A stretch of DNA of 64,000 nucleotides, taken from Bisporella sp. PMI_857. Lineage: Eukaryota > Ascomycota > Leotiomycetes > Helotiales > Helotiaceae. The stretch lies in contig JAJSPD010000011.1 of NCBI GenBank assembly GCA_021307315.1, forward strand, positions 496,001 through 560,000. The letters run 5' to 3'. The notes under the pieces were generated by a model. The model was not told where the DNA came from. It saw only the letters and a list, made by a program, of their open reading frames with translations, and ran no database searches. The position numbers and the translations under genes are program-made. Shown here one piece after another: positions 42,350 through 52,966 of the stretch; positions within the stretch are counted from its first letter, which is position 1; each line of letters starts with the position of its first letter.

Positions 42350-43003
42350 CAAGCCGAGATCCTCGCTGATATACACGTCGCTGAAGTATCGAAGATAGGG
42401 ATCCTTTGCCATGGCATCGATTGCTTTGAACAGTTCCTCATTCTTGCAATCGGTTAAGAATACGATACGCTAGAGACTTTCTGGTTTGTTCTCCGTTCCC
42501 GTGACCGAATATTCCACATGGAAAAGCGACCAGTTGAAGGGTCTCAGAAATGGTCTTTCGTCCATCCGAGTTGTGTTATTCATGAGCTCGATAAGAAATG
42601 CGGTATGTGCGTCATGATATCAAAGCGGACATGTTCAATCATCGTGCTGCATAGCGCACAAAATTGGGATGACTTTCCCTTCCTGGACTTTTTTGTCTAG
42701 GCTTTTCGGGATACGGCTTCGGGGGGGGGGGGGGGGGGGGAGATTTCTCGGTGCCGAGAAAGGCCTATGCTTTGGGGAACAGTCATCAGATCTCTGGAGA
42801 TTATGCATGACATTCGGGTCAGGGTCCCCCCTTTTCCGATTGGGAGGTAATAGTACACACATGTTCCTGCTGGCTTTATCATCTTTCGGCATAAAAAGGG
42901 CAATATCATACGGCTGTACAAGTCCCCTTTCGGTATATCTTATCTCCGGAAATGTACGTGCGGCTGCTGCGGGTGCCGCCGTCGAACGCAGGCGAGATTT
43001 CAT
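42350..43003 (-). pseudogene. Decayed protein-coding sequence of unknown function
   Basis: On the minus strand several frames read like a real protein: TFPEIRYTERGLVQPYDIAL and RSDDCSPKHRPFSAPRN (42635-43003), then FLIELMNNTTRMDERPFLRP, FNWSLFHVEYSVTGTENK and LFKAIDAMAKDPYLRYFSD (42350-42630), with stops and a frame change between. A 20-base G run (42721-42740) lies within it. I do not recognise the family. It ends about 250 bp from the TcA stop, tail to tail. Confidence 0.35.
42721..42740. repeat. 20-base poly-G tract
   Basis: Twenty consecutive G on the plus strand inside the decayed coding sequence. Such tracts are prone to slippage and sequencing error. Confidence 0.9.
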
Positions 43004-43595
43004 CTCAAAGAACCCTTCCGGTTGGTCAACTCCCCATCGAAGTGCTTACGATACATTCCATACTGCTCCTTCACTGGCTAATCGGGTCACGGAATCCTGC
43101 CGCCCTGGTTAGAGGTCGATACGCTCGTTACGGATAGTATCACAGTTTAAACGAGCGATGGGAAATTCGAGAAATGAATATTATTCTTGTAAGGGGTCTA
43201 GATAGGAATCCTCACGAGAGGGGGCTGGTACGTCATTATCAAAAGCCTATAAGTTCACCACTTATCCCACTAGGTTCGCAAAAGCACCTACACCGCCGGA
43301 CACTTTCTCAAATGCATCTACGGACTAGGGCGATCCAGTATGCGAGTAAGCTCTTTATCTGTATTGCTTGATTTCTTAATTGCTGACTTTGTTAGATCCG
43401 AGCAAAAAGATATTAGAGTCTTGGAAACCACAATTACCTATTTGTGCACTGCACAGAATAAGCTAAAGATTTTTTTTTTGATGTCTTTTAGAATATAAAC
43501 TTTGCCACTGATCTACTACTCGACAGCTGTAACCAAATTGCTTATTGCTTTCTACAGCCCTTACTTTTAACTCGGACTTTTCGAAAGAACTCTTT
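43004..43595. other. Intergenic, no gene recognised
   Basis: A short protein-like minus-strand stretch (YGMYRKHFDGELTNRKGS, around 43010-43065) may belong to the decayed gene next to it; otherwise nothing is seen. Confidence 0.35.
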
Positions 43596-43791
43596 TGTCA
43601 CGGCCCTGACTTCTTGGACGGAGCTCAGCACCGGACACCCCAGAGCTCGGACGGAGCTCAGCGCTGCTTTCCTTCCCTTCTTCTGTCTGTAGCTTGTTCT
43701 CTTGGTTATAACAATTGATAGTTGTTCACACCTTTGAGTCCTTCCACCCGGATCTACGGATCGAGATCCCTGTTCAGCTTGAGTTGTTACA
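43596..43791. mobile_element. Possible LTR, 196 bp
   Basis: Starts TGTCACGGCCCTGAC and ends GAGTTGTTACA, with imperfect inverted ends and no target duplication. It contains a repeated GGACGGAGCTCAGC. Weak. Confidence 0.3.
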
Positions 43792-43903
43792 GGTACCCAT
43801 ATCTAGCACGCTTAGACGTCACGTATGTTTTAATATATAAAGGCCAGCTCCCCTAAGCCCGTCTTTATCAAAGTTATAAAAATATAAATATAAAGAATAT
43901 GAA

Positions 43904-46542
43904 TTACTTGGCTGCGTCGGCGCCCTGCTCTAGCAGTAGCTGGACGGCCTCGACGTGCCCTTTATTAGAGGCGTAGTGCAGCGGCGTGCATTCGTCTTTG
44001 TCTACGGCCTTGATATCGGCGCCCCGCTCGAGCAGTAGCTGGACGGCCTCGACGTGCCCTTTATCAGAGGCCCAGTGCAGCGGCGTGCCTCCGTCTTTGT
44101 CTACGGCCTTGATATCGGCGCCCCGCTCGAGCAGTAGCTGGACGGCCCCGACGTGCCCTTTATCAGAGGCCCAGTGCAGCGGCGTGCATCCGTCTTTGTC
44201 TACGGCCTTGATATCGGCGCCTTGGTCGAGCAGTAGCTGGACGGCTTCGACGTGCCCTTTGTCAGAAGCGTAGTGCAGCGGCGTCCGTCCGTTTTTTTTT
44301 GCGGCCTTGATATCGGCGCCTTGGTCGAGCAGCAGCTGGACGGCCTCGACGTGCCCTTTGTCAGAAGCGTAGTGCAGCAGCGTCCCTCCGTTCTTGTCTG
44401 CGGCCTTGATATCGGCGCCCCGCTCGAGCAGTAGCTGGGCGGCCTCGACGTGCCCGTTAGCAGAGGCCAAGTGCAGCGGCATCCGGCCTTTCTCGTCCGT
44501 TGAGTCAATATCGACGCGAGTGGCAAGCAATAGCTGGACAATACCCTCGTGCCCATACTCAGCAGCCCATCTCAGTAGCGTCTTATAATCCATTGCCTCT
44601 AACACGCAACCATCTCTATCACTATTAACAGAACGGATCTCGTCCCATCGTCGTTGTGTATACAACTGCCGTTTAGAGATGTCGTCTTGTTTCTTCTCAA
44701 TCTCCGTTCGTCTTGCGTTTACTCGGACTATTTCCTGCACTCCATTCTCCCTATACTCAACCAGGAATCTCTTCCTCTCTGTAAGCTTTCTTAACTCATC
44801 TTCTACCACCTCTAGTTCTCTCTCCGTCTGCTCTAGGCGAGCGCTTCCTTCTATTACCTCCTGCTCTAATTCCCGATTTTCAATATTGGCTTGCCCTTCT
44901 TCTTCTAATATTTTTGCAAATTCAATTCGGAGGCCCAATTTCTGTAGCTCTAAAGTTGCATCTGAAGCGATCTCGGTAATATTGGACGTTATGTGAGGTC
45001 TGATGAGACTTATTGGCTGCCGAGCAATAGATTCGCATATTATACGTATACCGAGTATTCCATTACTGGCACTTCTCCTCCTAGATACGTTTTGCGACAT
45101 ATATCGAAAGTTTTCGGCCAAGTCTACTAAGGAAGTATCTCTAGAGCATATCATAATATAGCACTGAGGTTCTATGCGTAACCCCTGCTGCTCTATCTCG
45201 AGTACTATAACAAAATCTGGAGATCCTTCCTCAGTATACCGGAATCGAGCTAGGGTTCGACAGGTAGTACTACCATGAGATTCGATTGTTGATATAATCA
45301 GGGACCGCTCTTTGTCCCAGCAAGATTGTGGTAACACATCAATCAAAGCTAGGTCGGTTTCAGTAAACCAATCGTTGTAGAGCCAGTATCGTTGATTTGT
45401 GTTTCCGTATGTCTCGATTTGGCTGTCGTTTTTAATATAGATGAGCTTTGACGAAGTGTTTGGTGCAACCATTGGTAGTAGGAGAGAATGGAATCCTCTT
45501 AGTCTGATATACTCATCAGATGACGTCGACTTCGCATTGCGAAGTGGGATACCAACCACCTTTTGTGGTTCGTGCTCTGGACCGCATTTAAGTAGCCCGG
45601 TTGTCTCACCGGCAGACGTAGTCAGTAGGGATAAGAAAATTCGAGGACTGCCCCCGGAGATATCAAGCGAGTGTATAGGGGAGCTAGACTGCTCTCGTGA
45701 AGTAATGTGCTTGCAATTTGCAAAGTCTGATGGACTGGCCGCTAAATTCTCCCAGGTGTGACCTCAGCTGCGTCGCTGGAGATTGGATCCGTTAGGCTAA
45801 GGCCCCAAGCCAATATTGAATCGTCTCTAGTTGTTCTCATGATCTGCTCCTGTAGCCGGAAGAAGGCTTGTTCACTACCCTCCACATAGATCATTGGAAG
45901 CGACACACCGAAAATCCCTAGCAGGCAATACGCAATATCTTCCCCTCGCGTAGTCTCTCGTTGCGCAGCCCACGACATGCGTTGCGCAACGCTCGCTTTA
46001 TGTAATTGCTCAATCCTAAGTAGAAATTGGCGAGATATCCCGGTTATCGCCTCAATAATATTGCACATCTCTCCCTTAGTTCCTAGGCACCGCCAGTCTG
46101 AACTATAGAATTGCAACTTCTGCGGAGCTAGGAGCTCTTGTAAAGTCCATCCTCTCTTAAACCAACGACTTTTTCGGAATTCAGATCTAAGGTTTCGGGG
46201 ATTCTCGTCGCTAGTGACATCTAATAGATAGGCATAGCATCTATCAGCCTTCTTGTACCATCGGAACATCGAGTTGATAGCCTCGCCAAGCTCAACAGAG
46301 TCGGTTTTGTCGATGCAGCACGTATCGATCCAAATATATCCAAGACCATCCTTCTCGGCCTGTTTACAGGATCTCTGAAGTTTGATTGATCCAATTCCAG
46401 GTTTGTCGGTTTTCCCCTCTTCGATGTCGCGGAGAGTGAGCTCTTCGCCATCCTTCCAAGTATGCGACAGAATAGCGTACGGTGGTAGGTTATTGTCGAG
46501 AAATTTCTCTGGCTTGAACGTCTTCACGTTAATCAGCCGCAT
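43904..46542 (-). CDS. HET-domain/ankyrin protein with one frameshift
   Basis: The start MRLINVKTFKPEKFL at 46542 and the segment AILSHTW...GYIWIDTCCID...WFKRGWTLQELL are the HET (heterokaryon incompatibility) domain. It is followed by RGEDIAYCLLGIFGVSLPMIY, the usual second conserved block. At about 45765 the frame changes: the first frame stops after VTPGRI, while a shifted frame reads WENLAASPSDFANCKH and continues without stop to the end at 43904. The second part has a ~250-residue middle region, a Glu/Arg-rich coiled coil (LEQTERELEVVEDELRKL) and seven ankyrin repeats, five nearly identical. HET proteins trigger cell death after fusion of unlike strains; here the ankyrin array would be the sensor. 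The single-base shift could be a recent inactivation or an assembly error. Otherwise intact. Confidence 0.85.
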
Positions 46543-47603
46543 TGTGATGTTGGGCACAGCCTTTTAATGGCACACGAGAAGGTTGGTTGAGAGAGTGTTG
46601 AATGGAGAAAGCTGAGAACGACGGACGACGTTCAGTCTACGGTCAGCCTCACTAGGCTGGATCTTCAGCTTCCAGGCAGGCTTTCGCTAGACGCACTGGC
46701 CATTGTTAGGCATGGTGCGCGGAAGCTGCCGTTATGTCCAAAGCCTACAGATTACGGCGGCAACTTGTCCAACACATTCTTGCCCCAACGCGAGTATTTG
46801 GGGTCTTTCAGAGCGTATACGATGAGACCTGCCTATTCTGCATACTCAGGAATGACTTTGATCGAAATTCGAGAGGTTCGAATCTTTTGATAGGGTCGCA
46901 CGTGCCTTTGGACGGTCACGTTATTGTAGAATTTCTCAATAACATAAGATAAGTTAAGCTTATATTTTACGGAGATTACTGTAACAGTTCTATATAGTTA
47001 ACCAAGGACCCTTAATCGCGTGGTTGGAGGTACTGATCCGTGTGGCAACGTCGCATGACAAAGGGCACCACGGCCGCCACCAAGACTAGTAAAGATATTG
47101 CGATATCGTGGTAAGGCTCGGAATTCAGATCAAGCTGTTCTATGAGTTTGAAAGGCGCAAAGAGCCCGCGGTGGTGCTGTATGTAGAGGGGTCCTATTAC
47201 CCTACTAGTTGACGACCTCCGCAATTAGGCGCGACGGCGACGACGCGATCGTAATTTTCAGAGCAGCCGGGGTTTGGACTATTTAGGAGTGGTCATACAA
47301 TATAACTGACACAAAAATCCGGGAATTTTCAATGGATTCAGAAATTTAGAATCAGTTGAATTCAAAGTACCAATGATTTGTCTCGTCACGGGGTGCGTCT
47401 CTCGACACAGGGATTGTCAGAAATAGGGTTTATTGGGCAAGAGGAATCAATTAAAGGATCTGTGAGGGTATCACGGTGATGGAAATACAGGCTTGTATGA
47501 GCGTTACAGTTAATGATATTGTCTACAGTTCTGAGCCGTAAATGAGGGGAAGTGATTTCTAGCTCCTTGGCCTACTTACGTAAGCCGATTCCTGACAGTT
47601 ACA
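46543..47603. other. Intergenic, no gene recognised
   Basis: It presumably holds the promoter of the HET-ankyrin gene. Short frames lack recognisable motifs. Confidence 0.45.
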
Positions 47604-47648
47604 TCGCCTAATATGGGTCACGTGTGCCTGGGAGCACGCGACGTGACA
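47604..47648 (-). mobile_element. Terminal fragment of a TGTCACG-family LTR
   Basis: Reverse complement reads TGTCACGTCGCGTGCTCCCA and then ACGTGACCCATATTAGGCG, matching the outer LTR at 11951-12390 across its nested insertion. Beyond it similarity stops. Confidence 0.55.
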
Positions 47649-47796
47649 ATGTCTACTACTGCTCATTCGAGATAATTTGCTTTGGAGTAATTTTTGGATT
47701 GTCCAAAATAGCCGCACGATAACGAGGTATAAACTGCGCTAAAAAGCTTAAATTAAGAGCTTTGAAGTGAACTGTAAAACTGCAAGTATAAAGTAA

Positions 47797-47978
47797 TGTC
47801 GGTCGACTGCATCTCACGGGTCGCCGGGCAGACTAGTGATTTCACTTAGTATGCTCGTTGGCGTCAGGTGTAAGATGTGTCGATTGTTGTTGTGTTCTAA
47901 GCTACGTGTCGCGAAGAGGTTGCAGGTCCCGAAAGGGACCCACAACTCTTCACGTGACTAGTTACATGGGTTCCAACA
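47797..47978 (-). mobile_element. Solo LTR (TGTTGG family), 182 bp
   Basis: On the minus strand TGTTGGAACCC to GACCGACA; target duplication AGTAA at 47792-47796 and 47979-47983. Closely related to 53338-53507. Confidence 0.9.
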
Positions 47979-47997
47979 AGTAACAAGTGAGTTATAT

Positions 47998-48116
47998 TGT
48001 CAGGTTCCGTACTGGTATATGTAGTAGGATAAGCTTTCTGACATGCGACGTCGGATATTGTACCTTTTTGGCCCGCTTAGTGCTGTGGTAAAGCTTATCA
48101 ACCCTGGCATCTGACA
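47998..48116. mobile_element. Short LTR-like element, 119 bp (copy 2)
   Basis: One base different from 15597-15715; target duplication TATAT at 47993-47997 and 48117-48121. It sits within or at the edge of a Mutator-like transposase fragment. Confidence 0.88.
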
Positions 48117-48600
48117 TATATAGACCCCATTCTTCTTAGAATCAATAGCTCTAATATGGAATTCACAGTTGGTCTTTTTGCAAACGATATTAAAGCGTTT
48201 TTTATCAGAATAAGTTGCTTTCCACGATTTATAGTTGCTGGCAACGTACGCTTTAATCGCCACTTTCGCAGCAGTAATATTACTAAATTGAGAGCCTACA
48301 GAAAGTGTTGGTATCACTCTCTGTGATACCTTCTTCGTAATGATGACTTGCAATAACTTAAGTCGGTTACCCACGGGGCACGTGGCACCGCGATCTCAGC
48401 GCAGTGCTATATATGCTCGTTGTAGGTGGTTGACTTGTTCTTGATTGTTCTAAGTTACGTCCTACGAGCGAGAACTTAAATACATTCAGGTGGTGGCCTG
48501 TGCGTCATGGAACGTTCACATGACTTTATACCAACAGAAAGCTTTATATCGAAAATGATAGAAATAATTAAAAAGAAAAGAAATTTAGAAATTATCACTA
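48117..48600 (-). pseudogene. Mutator-like transposase N-terminal fragment
   Basis: The minus strand reads LSVGSQFSNITAAKVAIKAY, VASNYKSWKATYSDKKRF and VCKKTNCEFHIRA, a MULE/FAR1-type DNA-binding region with its Cys/His pattern. The frame is split by the solo LTR at 48306-48536. Removing the LTR and one copy of its duplication joins a preceding FDIK to LSVGS. The downstream end is cut by the 119-bp element. No DDE domain or TIRs are seen. Confidence 0.6.
48306..48536. mobile_element. Solo LTR, 231 bp
   Basis: TGTTGGTATCAC to TTTATACCAACA, with 9-bp inverted ends and target duplication GAAAG at 48301-48305 and 48537-48541. Inserted into the Mutator-like fragment. Confidence 0.9.
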
Positions 48601-48630
48601 CTTTTGTGTGCCGAGGTATGCATTAGCTTC

Positions 48631-49141
48631 TTGGCACCAAAACAGTGGTATATCAGATATACACCTGCAAAATGATGGTATTTCAGAAAAGAACCTGTTT
48701 CACGTTGTATATCTGAAATACTATCATTTTGCAAGTGTATATATACCTGTAACAAATAGAGGGCAGCAGGAGGGATTTGCAATATAACAGATAAGGATAC
48801 GTGGCTAGCGATGTAGTTGCAATAGTGATGAATTGATATTATAAGTATGCTTGTAAGTCTAACATCGAAAGAAAAAACTCAAGCTTGCTTTGTTCAGACA
48901 GCTCTAGCTGTTCCTTATATCTTTCACTGTGCTGTAGCTGTGAGCCTGTGGCTGTTGGAGCTGCTGAAGCTGTGAGCCTGTGGCTGCTGGAGCTGTAAGC
49001 CTGTGGCTGGCCATGGGCGGAACGTGCCGCTTGCAGCCCTGAAAGTACTACAGCTGAAAAGCCTTCGGCTGGCTATTAGGCTGTCACGATGGCCGTTTTA
49101 AACCGACCCTGGCTGTTACAATACCACTGTTTTGGTGCCAA
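48631..49141. mobile_element. Foldback (palindromic) element split by a solo LTR
   Basis: The two outer 21-bp ends (48631-48651 and 49121-49141) are perfect inverted repeats starting TTGGCACC. Inside, both arms continue with TGCAAAATGAT.GTATTTCAGA in inverted order, so the uninterrupted element would be about 133 bp and nearly all stem. The LTR at 48748-49120 lies in its right arm. Confidence 0.8.
48748..49120 (-). mobile_element. Solo LTR (TGTAACAG family), 373 bp
   Basis: TGTAACAAATAG to GACCCTGGCTGTTACA; target duplication ATACC at 48743-48747 and 49121-49125. It contains an internal GAGCCTGTGGCTG tandem motif (48940-49015). Confidence 0.92.
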
Positions 49142-49845
49142 GAAAAAAGTAGTGGTATATGAGAAAGAGTCAACCAAAAGTGTGGTATTTCAGAAATAAT
49201 ACAAGCAAATGGTGGTATATGAGATATTTGCCGTTATTATAATTTGATCAATCATGATTAATTATTGATTAATAGAGGATATATATATAGTTAACTGTTA
49301 CGTGCTACAGTAACCGTGACATTGCTTGTTTAATGTAACAGCTAGGATCCGTCAAACCAGTTCAAGACCCCGGATATAGAATAAAAGTCCTTACGGGGGA
49401 AGATTAAGGTTTTCAGCTGCAGTATTCAGTGCTGCAAACGGCGTAACCACATGGCCAGCCACAACGAGAGCGTATGACCTAGATTGTTGTAAGCTTCAGC
49501 TGCAGTACTTTCAGGGCTGCAAACGGAACAGGCAGCTAACTCTCTGCAACAGCAAACCCCACTTTATTCTTTATTCTAATTAACCCGACTAACTCCTATA
49601 TCACTCTCATGTCCCCAGCAGGTCCCACTTCAGTCGCCGACGATAGGACATTGAACACTTGGAGGAATGGACTTCAAATTAACTTGCTACTAACAATACA
49701 CGAGATCCCGTTGACTATGTGTTACTGGAATTGGAAAATATTGGCAGAGGCAATTTTGTATGGGCTGAAGGAGGCATTTGAAACCGGAGGAAATGTATTA
49801 TGTAATATAGACCAAGGCCCTCTAGGCTTAGCCTGGCGTAATAAA
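49142..49845. other. Repeat debris, no gene
   Basis: It contains three more TGGTAT.T.AGA motifs like those in the foldback element (49150-49230). Two CAGCTGCAGTA...GGCTGCAAACGG pieces (about 49412-49445 and 49496-49530) resemble part of the LTR at 48748-49120. No supported gene. Confidence 0.45.

Positions 49846-49887
<42 letters not shown>
49846..49887. repeat. (ACT)14 microsatellite
   Basis: Fourteen ACT units directly abutting a truncated LTR. Confidence 0.97.
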
Positions 49888-49888
<1 letters not shown>

Positions 49889-49993
49889 TATAGCCTGCTC
49901 TCCTCGAGCTCCTCTTCCTTCCTTAGCTATAGATTCTCGTATGATACCACCGTTGCCCTCTGTATCTGTAGATTCACAGCGCGTGTCGTGACA
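49888..49993. mobile_element. Truncated LTR (TGTCACG family)
   Basis: Matches the right half of the LTRs at 11951-12390 and 53984-54154 (TATAGCCTGCTCTCC ... CGTGACA). The left half is replaced by the ACT microsatellite. Confidence 0.75.
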
Positions 49994-50787
49994 CGTATGT
50001 CGAGCTACCATCTTCTTCACAGGCGTGTTCAGCGCTGCTAAGCTGTCGTAGTTCCGCCCCTTAACCTCGCTCGTTGTAAAGTATAACCGTAAAGCCGTGT
50101 CAATGGTCGAAACCTCATTCGGCGAGAGCTAGTTCGTCACACGGGTGCACAAGAGTTTCCAGCTCTCAACCGTTAACTGGGATACCCGTAACTCACCTAA
50201 TGTAAGCCGGAACCTATTTGAGACCTCATCCCCCCTTGCTGCCGCATGACCTGAGTAAGTCGGATCGTCTGGTCGAGGGCCTGATATATCTGGCGGCCCT
50301 TAACTGCGTGTATACTCGAATGAGATAGGAAGTAGAGAGGCTTCCCTCCCACGGGTGGAAGCTGGTAGAAGTCCCCACACAATAGGACGTTCATGCCTCC
50401 GAAAGGGCGGGAGTCAGTCGGGAAGATTGCCCTTAATCGGTCGTCGATTAGAGAGAGCGTGATAATATCAAACATTGACTTCTTATTAATACTGAGGAAC
50501 CTAGAGCGTTGGAAGCGGCCTTGTAAGGACTGTAGAGTAGCCACTGATAAGCCTGACTGCCTGCCCTTGACTGAGAGGCGTAAGAGGCTGTGAAGAGTGT
50601 GTCCGAAAATATTAAACGCAGCCACGCATGTCGGAGCGGTCCAGAAGATACGGTTGCGACATTCGGCCTGTAAAGCAAGTTCTTGAATCCGGGCGCAGGT
50701 TTTCAGGAGAGTAAAGGCCTTGCCGGACCCAGCAACACCATCAACATTTAAAAGGAGCTGAGACGGAGATGGCTCGCTCATCACCAT
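49994..50787 (-). pseudogene. PIF1-like helicase fragment of a Helitron
   Basis: The minus strand reads QLLLNVDGVAGSGKAFTLLK (Walker A, with Ala in place of the usual Thr/Ser after GK) and LLCGDFYQLPPVGGKPLY (motif III of PIF1 helicases). After a frameshift in a G run (about 50227-50232) it reads DEVSNRFRLTLGELRVSQ and NYDSLAALNTPVKKMVARH with one TAG. This is the helicase part of fungal Helitron RepHel proteins. The Rep and the rest of the helicase are missing; the downstream end is cut by an LTR. It cannot be functional. Confidence 0.8.
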
Positions 50788-50935
50788 TATCGGCCGTTAC
50801 ACTCCGGCGTCAGTACGACGATGAGTGCGGATTGCTAGATAGAAATCAAGTGCTTGCAGGCGAGGACGTGGACCAACTTAGACTCAAGAAAGGTATAGGA
50901 GTGGTCTTTATGCTAGTAAAGAATTGAGCTATATG

Positions 50936-52966
50936 CTATACAATATGTACCATATAAGGGGGCGGTTTATCTCTAGGCGGGTTCTTTATAGCCGCTTCAT
51001 ACGAGGTCCGCTCCAACTTAAGGTCCGTTTCCGGGTTGGACGTATAACCATTATTTGGGTCTGTATATCGACCTGGGATGTAAGCTTCACGCCCTTGGAG
51101 GATGCAAATTGACGGCCCAAGATATTTGACTCTGATAGGTGGGATGGATGCTGCAGTATTTCCGTTACTATCAAGCATAATGGGCCGTCTGCGGCAGAAC
51201 CTGTCCATCAAGCTCTGAGGCTGTCGGTTGAAATCATTCAATTCGGGTACACTCCTCGTTGCAATCATTGTGTACATGCTATGGTTCTCACTCATGCTCA
51301 TGACTTCGAAATCAATACTGGGGTGCCTGAAAGGGATGAGACAGTCCCATCTTTGGAGGCATAGCGGTCCGAATCCCCAACAAACCCAACCTGCTTCGAA
51401 TAGACAAAATCTTTGTAGTAGTTGGCAGACCTGGATCATTAACCTTAAGTGATCGTTCGACAGTGTCGTGGCCCCGGATGAGATTCCCCTGAGGGATTCC
51501 TCAACCAATGATTCAGCGGTCTTAGATGGCACAGGTGACACCATTCCGTGAAATGTTAGCATTTTGGCGATTAGAATCGAAAGCAGGGACGGACTGGCGG
51601 ACTTTGATCTTTGGGCGCTAGTCATCTTGTATTCTGTTGACAGCATAGGGAGGATGGGCCGCAAGACATTCTCTACATCTATCCACCTAGACAAAATGAG
51701 ATGAGTCTTGTCATACTTGGCGACATTGCCCACAACCTTACCGTAGTTCCCAGCAATTTTTTCACTCCAACACACTTGTAACCCATCATTCGTCACAGAG
51801 ATTGAATTTGGTCTCGGGAATGAAACTTTGGTTACGTAGCCCTCAAAGGAGGAGCTTGAGCTTCTAGGACAGTCTTCATTGTATGCAATATCCATATCTT
51901 TTTCCCATCCGAGGTAGGGAAAGTCGCGTCGCCGCTCTCTCGACCAGTCTGGAATCCAAGACGGAAATCCCAAGCTTGTCGTATTTATGGGGCCAAATTC
52001 AAAAAGATGCAGCATCAGGGTGATGCCCTTCCTACAGGCGAAATGAATGGCCTGTTGCCGATAGATCTCGCTCCAGTGGTTTCTATAGTCCATGACCGCC
52101 ATCCCGTTTGATGGAACGAGACCGCACAAGGCCGCAATTCTGTCTCTGGGGTCACAACATTTGGCTCGATGGAAATTCCAAAGCAAGTCTAGCATGGTAT
52201 TCTGGGTTCCAGATAATGTCACGATCATATTAAGAGCGTAACGCTCTGGTATGTTTAGCTGATGTAAACGCTGGAATGCCGAAAGTAGCCACGAATACTC
52301 GAGGGAGTGGCATCCCAAGTGTACGGTGCAAGTTCGGGAAAGGGCTGCTTCCTGAAGGATCCAGCGTCGAGAAAACCAATCCTTTGTCAGGAAGCGGTTG
52401 AGGTGTGACCAGTAGCCGTCTCCAAAGCTATTTACAAACAGCTGCTTCACTAGAGAAGCTAGTTCTTGGGGTTTAGTTTGCTCTGGAATCAGAGCAATGA
52501 GCCGGAGGGAAGTAAGCAACTTGGCTGCGTCCCCGTCGTCCTCGCCGAGCCAAATGTGCACCTTCTTGGCTTGGCGGTAAATCTCGCCCATTAGCGGGAT
52601 CTGTTGATCTTTTTCCGCTTCATCTGCTTGGTTTAGACAGATGGCGTCGAGCCATAGATAGTGCGGCTTTACCGGCTTGCGGAGTCGACGTAGAAGGCTC
52701 TCGACATTGGGCGTGATGTGCAGGAAGGTGGATCCAAAGTCGCAGCTGAGGCGACGCGAGAAGTCTGGTAACCCCCACGAGTAAGACACGGCCGAGTAGT
52801 GGCGGGCGTTATCTAGCTTGGCCAGTTCTGCCGATCTTGTGTACTGGATTATGGAGCAACAAAGTGGAGCAGCTGTATCCATTGATGGCTCGAGCGCAAC
52901 GACTCGCACTGCGTCGCGGGCAATGAGAGGCTTATACCGATACTTGGCGGGAAGGCTCTCTGTCAT
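50936..52966 (-). CDS. HET-domain (heterokaryon incompatibility) protein
   Basis: A single exon of 676 codons from the first ATG at 52966 (G at -3); upstream codons in frame begin only with TTG. After an N-terminal KYRYKPLIARDAVRVVALEP, the HET domain runs about residues 55-230: YSAVSYSWGLPD, LRKPVKPHYLWLDAICLNQ, EIYRQAKKVHIWLGE and later WFSRRWILQEAAL. The C-terminal half (DPRDRIAALCGLV, SWIPDWS) is that usual in stand-alone fungal HET proteins. Such proteins cause cell death when incompatible strains fuse; the trigger for this one is unknown. It looks intact, unlike the two other HET genes of the window. Confidence 0.9.
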   Translation of the reverse strand: MTESLPAKYRYKPLIARDAVRVVALEPSMDTAAPLCCSIIQYTRSAELAKLDNARHYSAVSYSWGLPDFSRRLSCDFGSTFLHITPNVESLLRRLRKPVKPHYLWLDAICLNQADEAEKDQQIPLMGEIYRQAKKVHIWLGEDDGDAAKLLTSLRLIALIPEQTKPQELASLVKQLFVNSFGDGYWSHLNRFLTKDWFSRRWILQEAALSRTCTVHLGCHSLEYSWLLSAFQRLHQLNIPERYALNMIVTLSGTQNTMLDLLWNFHRAKCCDPRDRIAALCGLVPSNGMAVMDYRNHWSEIYRQQAIHFACRKGITLMLHLFEFGPINTTSLGFPSWIPDWSRERRRDFPYLGWEKDMDIAYNEDCPRSSSSSFEGYVTKVSFPRPNSISVTNDGLQVCWSEKIAGNYGKVVGNVAKYDKTHLILSRWIDVENVLRPILPMLSTEYKMTSAQRSKSASPSLLSILIAKMLTFHGMVSPVPSKTAESLVEESLRGISSGATTLSNDHLRLMIQVCQLLQRFCLFEAGWVCWGFGPLCLQRWDCLIPFRHPSIDFEVMSMSENHSMYTMIATRSVPELNDFNRQPQSLMDRFCRRRPIMLDSNGNTAASIPPIRVKYLGPSICILQGREAYIPGRYTDPNNGYTSNPETDLKLERTSYEAAIKNPPRDKPPPYMVHIV

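Noticed and set aside
42669..43112. 147-codon plus-strand frame with a poly-Gly run
   Set aside because: It depends on the 20-base G tract and lacks protein-like conservation; the minus strand reads better.
43596..43791. Firm call of an LTR here
   Set aside because: Ends are imperfect inverted repeats and flanks show no duplication; kept only as a low-confidence entry.
49609..49893. 94-codon frame ending in poly-Thr
   Set aside because: The tail is the ACT microsatellite and the rest has no recognisable domain.
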